From Paracoccaceae bacterium (GTDB taxonomy: Bacteria > Pseudomonadota > Alphaproteobacteria > Rhodobacterales > Rhodobacteraceae), in the NCBI GenBank assembly GCA_013042605.1, contig JABDPT010000189.1, positions 1 through 39,299 of the forward strand: a DNA stretch of 39,299 bases, read 5' to 3'. Positions 32,479-39,299 of this stretch are shown piece by piece; the stretch's first letter is position 1, and every line of letters begins with the position of its first letter. The notes beneath the pieces are model-generated. The model did no database searches. It was not told the origin of the DNA and worked only from the letters and a program-made list of their open reading frames with translations. A program made the translations under genes and the position numbers.

Positions 32479-33045
32479 TCAATCACTCTCGATTTCGGAC
32501 AGGTCGTTGTCCATGATGTAGGTCGCCATGGCAGTTAGGTCGGCGTCGCTCAGAAACGCGGTTCCATAATTCACAACTTCCGCCATGTTGCCGCCAAAAA
32601 CGTCACCTTCCGGCGTGATGCCAGTGCGGAGCGCGTAGGCCAAGCTGTCCACGTCCCGACCAGCGTCTTTTAGATCGGACGGCATAATAGTGGGCGCACG
32701 TTTGTCGCACGGCAAGCTATCATTTGCGTCAAAGATGCGGGTGCCGATCCGGGCCCCGGCCAAGTTTCGGTCCGTATGACAAGCGCCGCAATGGGCGGCC
32801 CCGCGAGCCAGCCATTTGCCGCGGTTCCAGGCCTCACCGCGTCCGATTTCGGAGGCCGTGTCCGGCTCTGACAGGTAGGCGGCCCGCCAGAGCTTCAAGC
32901 CTGAGCAATGATCGAAAGGAAAACTGGCCGTGTGCTGCGGCGAGGGCTTTGAAACCGCTGGGACCGTTTGAAAGGCTGCCCAGAGATCGGCGATGTCCTG
33001 ATTGCTGAACAGCCGTAACCGGGTGTGTGAAGGTGGGATTGTACG
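32479..33045 (-). pseudogene. Diheme cytochrome c, N-terminally truncated
   Basis: The frame reads PSHTRLRLFSNQDIADLWAA, FQTVPAVSKPSPQHTASFPFDHCSGLKLWRA, EAWNRGKWLARGAAHCGACHTDRN, and ends with YGTAFLSDADLTAMATYIMDND. One heme site, CGACH, is intact. Family proteins normally carry a signal peptide and an earlier CxxCH domain before the ...DIADLWAYLQTVP... stretch; that whole first half is missing. The longer track ORF (from 33639) is an antisense shadow of the DUF411 gene. So this is the second half of a diheme cytochrome without a start or export signal, probably non-functional. Confidence 0.72.
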
Positions 33046-33195
33046 GCTCGCCCGCTGGCGACGCGCCCTGGCGAACCGCCCGCAGCCTCGCTGCGCGCGC
33101 GACATGGACGTTTTACGCGATACCGGGCGGTCAACCGCTCTCGACAACGATGCCCATGACGCTACTGTAGAGAGCAACACGAAAAGGAGCCACCA

Positions 33196-33645
33196 TTGAA
33201 ACGACGGAGCTTTCTGTTTTACAGCGCGGCGCTGGGGCTGACACGCCCCGTTTTCGCCGGCACCACCCCGGCTATGCAGGTCTTCAAAACTCCGACCTGC
33301 GGCTGCTGCACCGCCTGGGTCGAACATATCCGGCAAGCCGGGTTCTCGGTGGATGCGCAGGATGTCGATCAGGATGCGCTTTATGCGTTCAACGACCGGT
33401 TGCAAATCGCACCGGAGCTTGTCGGATGCCATACGGCGGTGATCGGCGACTACTTCATCGAAGGCCATGTGCCCGCGTCGGATATCGTACGCCTGCTGGC
33501 CGAGCGGCCGGTGGCGCGCGGGCTGACCGTACCCGGCATGCCTATGAGTTCGCCCGGCATGGGCGGGCCTGGCGCCGGGGATGCGTTCGAAACGCTGCTT
33601 GTCGGACCTGACGGGTCGACATCCGTCTTTGCCAGCCACAGCTAG
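33196..33645 (+). CDS. DUF411 metal-binding protein
   Basis: A 149-residue exported protein. After a signal peptide (MKRRSFLFYSAALGLTRPVFAG), the DUF411 domain follows: MQVFKTPTCGCCTAWVEHIRQAGF with CGCC at ~35-38, then LVGCHTAVIGDYFIEGHVPASDIVRLLAERP and GLTVPGMPMSSPGMG. Members occur in copper and other metal resistance loci and are thought to bind metal through the Cys and Met residues. The start is a TTG at 33196 with AAAAGGAG ten bases upstream, so a non-ATG start is likely real. It is transcribed away from the truncated cytochrome and ends the copper block. Confidence 0.85.
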   Translation: MKRRSFLFYSAALGLTRPVFAGTTPAMQVFKTPTCGCCTAWVEHIRQAGFSVDAQDVDQDALYAFNDRLQIAPELVGCHTAVIGDYFIEGHVPASDIVRLLAERPVARGLTVPGMPMSSPGMGGPGAGDAFETLLVGPDGSTSVFASHS

Positions 33646-33663
33646 GACGTAGCCGAGAGCTGG

Positions 33664-33949
33664 TTAGTACCGTGGGTCGGGTTGATGACACGTCCCGCGT
33701 CGACGAGTGCCCGAAACGCGCGGTACAGCGCTTCGTAGCTGACGTGCAAAAGCGGCAGGAACTCCAAGGACGGTGCCGTTGCGTAAGCCGGTAACCGGCC
33801 CGGCCTTCACGCGCTCTTCCGCATTCCGAATGCCGACGAATTCGAGAAGCTGTCTTTGCGCCTGTATCGGTCTGGCCGCCTTGTTGATTTTAATTAACTC
33901 ACTAGCTTCGATCACAAGAGCGTCGCAGTGGTAGTACGGACCGATCCAT
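33664..33949 (-). pseudogene. Degenerate coding remnant, family unknown
   Basis: One minus frame reads IGPYYHCDALVIEASELIKI, then NKAARPIQAQRQLLEFVGIRNAEERVKAGPVTG without a proper start. After a one-base shift a second frame gives PSLEFLPLLHVSYEALYRAF, then RALVDAGRVINPTHGT. The two together look like one protein interrupted by a frameshift near 33775; helical, perhaps DNA-binding. I cannot name the family. Its position at an island end makes a mobile-element origin plausible but unproved. Confidence 0.4.
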
Positions 33950-33956
33950 CTTATCC

Positions 33957-33994
33957 TAGGGACACAGGCTCTGGTCTGCCACCCCGCCCCGTGT
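33957..33994. repeat. Third, partial copy of island-flanking repeat
   Basis: TCTGCCACCC-CGCCCCG starts at 33975 and matches the conserved upstream block at 12537 and 24778. CTAGGGAC (33956-33963) is also present near dusA (12492-12499), but here the distance between the two strings is shorter. No dusA 5' coding sequence accompanies it. Confidence 0.45.
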
Positions 33995-34137
33995 GATCGA
34001 GATGGGGTTGCGCAGCTTTTGGGCCAGCGGAGGCGGCAACGAAACAGAACGCTTCGACTGCTTCTTGATCCGGATCAGCTATCGCCATCGCCACCCTGTG
34101 TAAGGTCACGACTGTATCTTGATTCTGGGTGTCTCCG

Positions 34138-34977
34138 ATGTCCTATTCCGCCGAAATCCAACACAAGCCGTCCGGCTTGGGTGGTCTTGTCGCGTTTTTC
34201 ATCATCGCCTTCGCGATTACCTGGGGTGTGATCGGCGCATACATTTTCTGGCCCGACGCGATGGCAGCCAGGTTCGGAGCGATCAGCGGCAGCCATCCGT
34301 TCTACTTCCTTGCCACATGGGCCCCGGCGATCTCTGCTATAGTGATTGTATTCGCATTCACAGGTCTGGCCGGAGTGCGTGGGCTGCTCTCACGTTTATT
34401 GATGTGGAGGTGCCCGCCGCCTTGGTGGGCCTTCATCCTTATCGGACTACCGCTTGTCTTCATGACCGGGTCGCTGATCAAGGGCGGTCCGCTGCTGGCG
34501 CCGCTTCCCCCGGAAGGCGCAGGACCGATGGTATCGCTGATGGTCATGATGCTGTTTCTCGGCCCGGTCGAGGAACTGGGCTGGCGGGGCGTCGCGCAAC
34601 CGCTCTTACAGCGTCATGTCGCGCCATTCTGGGCCGGGGCGATCATCGGCACAGCTTGGGGCGTCTGGCACCTGCCCGCATTTTACCTTGCCGGTGTCGT
34701 CTACGAGAACTGGAGCTTCCTGCCCTTCCTGATCGGCAACATCGTGTTGGCGATCCTCATCACTCCGATCTTCAACGCCGCCCGTGGTAGCCTGCTGTTG
34801 CCGGTGCTGTTCCACTGGACCCTCATCAACCCCTTCTGGCCGGACGCACAACCCTACGACACCTGGATCCTTGTCGTCGTCGCCGTCATCGTGGTCTGGT
34901 GGAACCGGGAGACGATGTTCACGCGTGAGGGGGCCGTGACGGAGGTCATTCCCAGAGAGGTGGGGGCCGAGCGATGA
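34138..34977 (+). CDS. CPBP family intramembrane metalloprotease
   Basis: A 279-residue polytopic membrane protein with the CPBP (CAAX protease and bacteriocin-processing, Abi) motifs: PVEELGWRGVAQPLL (Glu-Glu-x3-Arg), GTAWGVWHLPAFYL (His) and LPVLFHWTLINPF (His-x3-Asn). About seven or eight helices. Members cleave prenylated or membrane peptides, and many are associated with stress or self-immunity; the substrate is unknown here. The start is the ATG at 34138 (MSYSAEI) or a GTG at 34129. It overlaps the serine hydrolase by ATGA. Confidence 0.87.
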   Translation: MSYSAEIQHKPSGLGGLVAFFIIAFAITWGVIGAYIFWPDAMAARFGAISGSHPFYFLATWAPAISAIVIVFAFTGLAGVRGLLSRLLMWRCPPPWWAFILIGLPLVFMTGSLIKGGPLLAPLPPEGAGPMVSLMVMMLFLGPVEELGWRGVAQPLLQRHVAPFWAGAIIGTAWGVWHLPAFYLAGVVYENWSFLPFLIGNIVLAILITPIFNAARGSLLLPVLFHWTLINPFWPDAQPYDTWILVVVAVIVVWWNRETMFTREGAVTEVIPREVGAER

Positions 34978-36161
34978 GGCACCGTTTGCTTGCGGCGGCG
35001 GTGTTGGGAGCGACGGCGCTGGTTGCGTCGGTCACCAGCGCTGCGGAACGGACGCAGACCGAGGCGCTTCAGGATATGCTCGATACATTCCGGGACCTGT
35101 ACGGGTTTCCCGGTGCGACGGCCGCCATCGCGCTGCCGGACGGACAGATCGTCACCGCCGCTACGGGGTTCGCGGATGCCGAGGCGGGTGTTCCGATGGA
35201 GCCGGGCACGCGCATGTTGGCCGCCAGTATCGGCAAGACCTTTGTCGCCGCGACGGCGCTTGCGTTGGAGGCCGAGGGGCGCCTTGGGCGCGACGATTTG
35301 CTGTCGGCGCATCTGGGGACGCGCGCGTGGTTCGACCGGTTGCCCAACGCCGAGACCATCACACTGGGCGATCTTTTGCACCATACAAGCGGCCTGCCCG
35401 ATCACGTCCATATGGAGGCGTTCGGTGCCGAAATGGCGGCCCGCGTCGCGTCGGGTGACGATGCCCTTCCGCCCGAGGCCGCGATTGCGTTCGTTCTGGA
35501 CAGTGAGCCGCTCTTTGCCGCCGGGGATGGCTGGTCCTACACCGATACCGGGTATCTGCTTTTGGGTCTGGTGCTGGAAGACGTGGCGGGAGAGACCTAT
35601 TACAACGCGGTCACCGCGCGATTTCTGACCCCGCTCGAATTGTCCGACACGCGGCCATCGAACCTGCGGACCATCCCCGGGCTTGCGGTCGGCTATACGG
35701 CACCGGACAACCCGTTCGGGATGCCACCCCGCACGATGGACGACGAAGGCGCGCTGGTCTGGGACCCGGCGATGGAGTGGACCGGTGGCGGATTTGCCTC
35801 GACCTCGCGCGATCTTGCGAAATGGGGACAGACGCTTTTCACCGGGGCGGCGATGGAGGGTTCCTATCTCGACCGCCTACTTGACGGGGTTCCGGTGTCG
35901 CCCGACGCGCCGGGCGTGCTTTATGGGGCGGGGGTCGCGATCTATTCCGACACGCCGCGCGGACCGGTCTATGGGCATGGCGGCTGGATCCCCGGCTATG
36001 TCTCGAGCCTGCGGCACTATGCCGGGCACGAGCTGACCGTCGCGTTCCAGATCAACAGCGACGTCGGGATTGTCGATGACAGCACGGATCTGGTGCCCGC
36101 GATGGAGGCCGGTCTTGCCGATCTGGCAATCGAATTTGCACAGGAATTGGGCAGTCTCTAG
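34974..36161 (+). CDS. Exported serine hydrolase, beta-lactamase/PBP4* family
   Basis: A 395-residue beta-lactamase-fold serine hydrolase with a signal peptide (RLLAAAVLGATALVASVTSAAE). Active-site motifs: LAASIGKTF (Ser85-x-x-Lys88), GWSYTDTGYLLLG (Tyr189, with Asp where the family often has Asn) and YGHGGWIPGY (His-Gly-Gly). LGDLLHHTSGLPDHV is conserved in class-C-related esterases and D-aminopeptidases. It acts in the periplasm on an ester, amide or peptide not readable from sequence. It is coupled to the protease gene by ATGA. A 160-bp gap follows without a clear terminator. Confidence 0.87.
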   Translation: MRHRLLAAAVLGATALVASVTSAAERTQTEALQDMLDTFRDLYGFPGATAAIALPDGQIVTAATGFADAEAGVPMEPGTRMLAASIGKTFVAATALALEAEGRLGRDDLLSAHLGTRAWFDRLPNAETITLGDLLHHTSGLPDHVHMEAFGAEMAARVASGDDALPPEAAIAFVLDSEPLFAAGDGWSYTDTGYLLLGLVLEDVAGETYYNAVTARFLTPLELSDTRPSNLRTIPGLAVGYTAPDNPFGMPPRTMDDEGALVWDPAMEWTGGGFASTSRDLAKWGQTLFTGAAMEGSYLDRLLDGVPVSPDAPGVLYGAGVAIYSDTPRGPVYGHGGWIPGYVSSLRHYAGHELTVAFQINSDVGIVDDSTDLVPAMEAGLADLAIEFAQELGSL

Positions 36162-36322
36162 CGGGTCGCGGCCTTTCACCCGTCTTTTTCGCCGTGGCTT
36201 GGCCGTGCATCGGCGCAATATCGCCAAACGGACGAAAACACGCAAGAAAACTGCTCCAGATCAAGCCCGTTTTCACGGAATGATTTCAAGTGTTTCGCGG
36301 GTCATTCCTTGGAGGATTCGCA

Positions 36323-37414
36323 ATGGCATTCCTATCTCGCAGAACCGTTATCGGAACCGGGCTTTCCGTCGCCGCGCTCGGGGCTCTTGGCTATGGCCTT
36401 TGGCCCCGCATGGACGGCTATCTTGAAGAGGTTGAGCGGCAACGCCGGCTTTTGTCCGCGGATCCCGGGCTTGAGGAGCTTATCCGCATGGCGACGCTGG
36501 CCGCCAACGGGCACAACACCCAGCCGTGGAAATTCCGACTGGACGACGGGACGATCAGCATCCTGCCGGACCTGACGCGGCGGACCGAAGTAGTCGACCC
36601 CGACGATCACCATCTCTATGTCAGCCTTGGATGCGCGGCCGAGAACTTTGTCATCGCTGCCGCAGCCGCCGGGCAAGCCGCAGAGGTCGCGATCCTGGGC
36701 GGAATCGCGCCGCGGATCGACATCTCTCTTGCGCCCGGGGCCGCCATGCGCGGACCGTTTTACGAGGCGATCCCGCTTCGGCAGTCCACCCGCTCTGTCT
36801 ATGACGGGCAGCCTATATCGGCGGAAGATCTGGCGCTTCTGGAAGTGGCGGCGCGCGAGGATGGGGTATCGGTTCGAATTTTCACCGATGCCGCCGACCG
36901 CGACGCAATTCTAGACTTCGTGGTCGCGGGCAACAGCGCGCAGATGGACGACCCCGCCTGGGTGCAGGAATTGCGCGACTGGCTGCGGTTCAGTTCGACA
37001 AGCGCGGTTGAGACGGGCGACGGGCTGTTTGCGGCCTGTTCGGGCAACCCGGTTCTGCCGGACTGGATCGGAGGGCGGATGTTCGACGTGGTGTTCAAGA
37101 AAAAGGCCGAGAACCAGAAATACAGCGACCAGATCCGCTCGTCCGCGGGGGTCGCGGTGTTTCTTGGCGAACGGGACGACCTCGAACACTGGATCAAGGT
37201 GGGCCGCAGTTTTGAAAGGTTCGCGCTTCAGGCAACCGCGCTTGGTATCCGCAGCGCGCATATCAACCAGCCGATCGAAGATCCGGCGGTGCGCCCCGAA
37301 TTCGCGGACTGGCTGGGGCAGCCCGGCGCCCGCCCCGATCTGGTGATCCGTTTCGGACGCGCGCCCGCGATGCCGATGTCGCTGCGTCGCCCGGTGAGCG
37401 AGGTTTTGGTATGA
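36323..37414 (+). CDS. Tat-exported nitroreductase family (Acg-like) protein
   Basis: A 363-residue flavoprotein-like protein. It begins with a Tat signal (FLSRRTVIGTGLSVAALGALGYGL). LIRMATLAANGHNTQPWKFRL is the FMN-phosphate-binding opening of the Acg-type nitroreductases. DDHHLYVSLGCAAENFVIAA and GRSFERFALQATALGIRSAHINQPIE are the other family blocks. The domain is long compared with ordinary nitroreductases (about 200 residues), fitting the fused two-copy Acg architecture. The start at 36323 has GGAGG seven bases upstream; the track start at 36290 does not. A Tat signal on an FMN protein agrees with export after cofactor insertion. Confidence 0.82.
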   Translation: MAFLSRRTVIGTGLSVAALGALGYGLWPRMDGYLEEVERQRRLLSADPGLEELIRMATLAANGHNTQPWKFRLDDGTISILPDLTRRTEVVDPDDHHLYVSLGCAAENFVIAAAAAGQAAEVAILGGIAPRIDISLAPGAAMRGPFYEAIPLRQSTRSVYDGQPISAEDLALLEVAAREDGVSVRIFTDAADRDAILDFVVAGNSAQMDDPAWVQELRDWLRFSSTSAVETGDGLFAACSGNPVLPDWIGGRMFDVVFKKKAENQKYSDQIRSSAGVAVFLGERDDLEHWIKVGRSFERFALQATALGIRSAHINQPIEDPAVRPEFADWLGQPGARPDLVIRFGRAPAMPMSLRRPVSEVLV

Positions 37415-37436
37415 GACCTTGCGGAAGGCCCAAGCG

Positions 37437-38402
37437 ATGACGACGCGGCGCGCATTCCTTGTCGGATTGGGCGGGCTCGCGCTTGCCGGGGCGGGCTTTG
37501 TCAGCGGGGCCTTCCGCGAAGCGCGGGCCCAGTCGGACCTGCGGTTATACGGCCGCGCGACGGTGATCGACAGCCGCGCCGGGGCGCTGGAATACGCGGT
37601 GGCCGGGCACGGCCCGCCGTTGATGATGATCCACGGCACCGGCGGCGGTTTCGATCAGGGGCTTCTTTTCGCCGCGAAGCTGCGGCAGCGCGGGTTCCGT
37701 ATCGTTGCGCCGTCACGCTTTGGATATCTGGGCAGCGCCTTTCCCGATGACGCCTCGCCAGCGCACCAGGCCGACGCGCTGGTCGATCTGCTCGATAATC
37801 TGGGCATCGACCGGCTGCCGGTTCTGGGCGGGTCCGCTGGGGCGCTCACGGCGGCGGAATTCGCGCTTCGGCATCCCGACCGGTGTTCGCATCTGGGCCT
37901 GCTGGTTCCGGCGGCGAACCTGACGAACCGCGACCCGGTGGAGTTCACAGCCCTGCAACGGCTTGCCGTTGGCGCCGTGCTGGGGTCGGATTTCGCGTTC
38001 TGGTCGCTGTCGCGTCTTGCGCCCGGCCAGATGATACGCACGCTGTTGGCCACCGATCCCGGGCTTCTGGACCAGGTGTCCGAGGATGAGCGTGGGCGGG
38101 CGCGGGCGATCCTTGACCAGATCTTTCCGATCAGCCGGAAGGTGGACGGGTTGCGCACCGACGGGTTCTGGGCGGGGACGCCGTCACCCACAGCTTACGA
38201 GCGGATATCCGTGCCGACGCTGATCCTGTCCTGCGAGGACGATCTTTTCGGGACTGCAGCCACGGCGCGGCTTCTGGCCGAGCGGATCGCCGGCGCGGAC
38301 CTGACCGTCTTTCCGACGGGCGGACATATCTGGCTTGGCCGCGATGCCGAGATGGCGGACCGGATCGTGGGATTCCTGCGGGCCGAAGCCGCGAACGGAT
38401 GA
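37437..38402 (+). CDS. Tat-exported alpha/beta hydrolase
   Basis: A 321-residue alpha/beta hydrolase with a twin-arginine signal (MTTRRAFLVGLGGLALAGAGF). The catalytic elements are MMIHGTGGGFDQG (oxyanion), VLGGSAGALTAAEFALRHP with nucleophile Ser133 in G-G-S-A-G, LILSCEDDLFGTA (acid) and FPTGGHIWLG (His). It likely hydrolyses an ester outside the cytoplasm. I use the ATG at 37437 because it begins exactly at the twin-arginine region; the track begins six codons earlier. It overlaps the next gene by ATGA and follows the nitroreductase by 22 bp, so these are one operon. Confidence 0.87.
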   Translation: MTTRRAFLVGLGGLALAGAGFVSGAFREARAQSDLRLYGRATVIDSRAGALEYAVAGHGPPLMMIHGTGGGFDQGLLFAAKLRQRGFRIVAPSRFGYLGSAFPDDASPAHQADALVDLLDNLGIDRLPVLGGSAGALTAAEFALRHPDRCSHLGLLVPAANLTNRDPVEFTALQRLAVGAVLGSDFAFWSLSRLAPGQMIRTLLATDPGLLDQVSEDERGRARAILDQIFPISRKVDGLRTDGFWAGTPSPTAYERISVPTLILSCEDDLFGTAATARLLAERIAGADLTVFPTGGHIWLGRDAEMADRIVGFLRAEAANG

Positions 38403-39241
38403 GGAGACGACCGATGATATGGGTTCTGGCGATATTCGCCGCAATTCTGGTCGGGGCTGGGTTTTGGATGTGGAGCACCAGCCTGCCCCGCGCTTTCGAG
38501 GCCCGCCGGGCAGAGGCGATGGCCGCCCCCCGCCCAGACGCCCCGATCCTCACGGAAGAAGCCATCGCGCATCTTCCCCCGCCGGTCCGGCGCTATATCG
38601 CGCTGACGGGGTCCATCGGGCGGCCCGTCGTTACGGAGATCACCCTGCGCTTCGACGGCGCGATGTTTGACGCTCCCGGCGTGCCGGGCATGACCGGTCC
38701 GGTCGTGCAATACGAGCGTTTCGATACGCCCGACCGGTTGTTCCTGATGACGACGCGGATGAAGGGCCTGCCGGTCGCGGTCTTGCACGATTTCCAGCGC
38801 GACCGTGCAACGATGCGCGTGCGGCTGGCGGGGCTTTTCAACGTGGTCGATATCGGCGGGCCGGACCTGACCCGCACCGAGACGGTGACGATCCTGAACG
38901 ATCTGGCCTTTTTCGCGCCCTCGCGGCTGACCGATCCGCGCCTGAACTGGACCGAGATCGACGACCGCCGGGCGGGCGTGAATTTTGCGCTCGGGCCCAA
39001 TACCGTGTCGGCGGAACTGGTCTTCAACGACGCGGGCGAGCTGGTCGATTTCGTGTCGAACGACCGAGGGATGCTGGAGAAGGACGGCACGCTGCGCATC
39101 CTGCGTTGGACGACGCCGCTGGGAGAATACCGCGACTTTAACGGCTGGCGGGTGGCCAGTGAGGGCGACGCGATTTGGCATTTGCCGGAAGGGCCGTTCA
39201 CCTATGGCCACTTGAGACTGACGGGCTATGAGGCGCAGTGA
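38399..39241 (+). CDS. DUF6544-like membrane-anchored protein
   Basis: A 280-residue protein with one N-terminal membrane helix (MIWVLAIFAAILVGAGFWMWS) and a beta-rich domain: LPPPVRRYIALTGSIGRPVVTEITLRFDGAMF, QYERFDTPDRLFLMTTRMKGLPVAVLHDF, and EYRDFNGWRVASEGDAIWHLPEGPFTYGHLRLTGY at the end. This layout matches the DUF6544 (formerly DUF6920-like) proteins as I remember them; I am fairly but not fully sure. Function unknown. Start overlaps the hydrolase stop (ATGA). Confidence 0.7.
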   Translation: MRRRPMIWVLAIFAAILVGAGFWMWSTSLPRAFEARRAEAMAAPRPDAPILTEEAIAHLPPPVRRYIALTGSIGRPVVTEITLRFDGAMFDAPGVPGMTGPVVQYERFDTPDRLFLMTTRMKGLPVAVLHDFQRDRATMRVRLAGLFNVVDIGGPDLTRTETVTILNDLAFFAPSRLTDPRLNWTEIDDRRAGVNFALGPNTVSAELVFNDAGELVDFVSNDRGMLEKDGTLRILRWTTPLGEYRDFNGWRVASEGDAIWHLPEGPFTYGHLRLTGYEAQ

Positions 39242-39275
39242 ATTGAATGCGAGGCCCCTCCTGGAGATATGCAAT

Positions 39276-39299
39276 ATGAAACTTTTTCAGATACTTGTG
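39276..39299 (+). CDS. Start of a further gene (partial)
   Basis: The ATG at 39276 begins MKLFQILV at the right edge, with CTGGAGATAT about eight bases upstream as ribosome site and 34 bp after the DUF6544-like gene. Only eight codons are visible; the hydrophobic start may be a signal or membrane segment. Confidence 0.4.

Larger units (their letters stand above)
33646..34137. other. Gene-poor gap at right end of copper block
   Basis: About 490 bp between DUF411 and CPBP genes. It holds a degenerate minus-strand coding remnant (to ~33949) and the third partial copy of the dusA-upstream motif (33975). No intact gene, integrase or clear terminator is visible. Confidence 0.5.

Noticed and set aside
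32895-33639. Long N-terminal extension of the cytochrome ORF
   Set aside because: It is antisense to the DUF411 gene and lacks a signal peptide or CxxCH, so it is not the missing cytochrome half.
1-39299. CRISPR arrays, tRNA or rRNA genes
   Set aside because: I saw no regularly spaced direct repeats of CRISPR length and no cloverleaf or rRNA-like segment while reading; a covariance search would be decisive for tRNA and small RNAs.

Overview
The window is GC-rich with densely packed, often ATGA-overlapping genes. A sox (sarcosine oxidase) cluster, ccmI-ruvX-DUF1289 and dusA next to a 2OG-oxygenase-like gene all point to an alphaproteobacterium of the Rhodobacteraceae (Roseobacter) type. This assignment comes from gene content and codon style only; no search was run.

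Layout. (1) 1-6707, minus strand: the first codons of a Fe/Mn superoxide dismutase, then a heterotetrameric sarcosine oxidase cluster read as soxB - FkbM-type methyltransferase - small membrane protein - soxD - soxA - soxG. The spacer before soxD carries an unusual 11-bp tandem repeat. (2) 6872-8822, plus strand: ccmI-ruvX-DUF1289, a tight core operon. (3) 8823-10692: a visibly lower-GC patch with a perfect 28-bp inverted repeat and a membrane acyltransferase. (4) 10693-12464, minus: 2OG-oxygenase-like gene and dusA. (5) 12465-24.7 kb: an accessory region of small-molecule and stress genes in several small modules, most with their own regulator: cupin/ArsR/SRPBCC/truncated SDR; TetR/NmrA/beta-carbonic anhydrase/haloalkane-dehalogenase-like/membrane protein; LysR/DUF1330/SRPBCC/LysE; membrane-SRPBCC fusion/XRE-MmyB; GST. 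(6) 24.7-33.95 kb: a partly decayed copper-resistance region: rhodanese, DUF3047, frameshifted MauE/DoxX-like remnant, CueR, CopA ATPase, CopZ, DsbA-like tail, multicopper oxidase, truncated cytochrome c, DUF411 protein. (7) 34.1-39.3 kb, plus: CPBP protease, serine hydrolase, nitroreductase, alpha/beta hydrolase and DUF6544-like gene, several exported by Tat or Sec signals.

The most informative structural signal is that the first 56 bp of dusA plus about 115 bp of its upstream region recur, diverged but with no net indel, exactly 12,241 bp away at 24650-24821. There the copy encodes only MPLNAATTAARLSTAPMMDG... before a stop. A third, shorter match to the upstream block lies at 33975. The 5' end of dusA is a known integration site for tyrosine-integrase elements, so sections 5 and 6 look like two old, tandem dusA-targeted islands that have lost their integrases. 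The truncated SDR, cytochrome, DsbA and MauE/DoxX pieces fit such decay.

Regulatory sites that can be read directly: a divergent pair of CueR-type promoters with 19-bp spacers between copA and copZ; two ACACC-N4-GGTGT palindromes in front of the cupin-ArsR operon; and a direct ATTA(T/A)CATCTA repeat between tetR and the NmrA-like gene.
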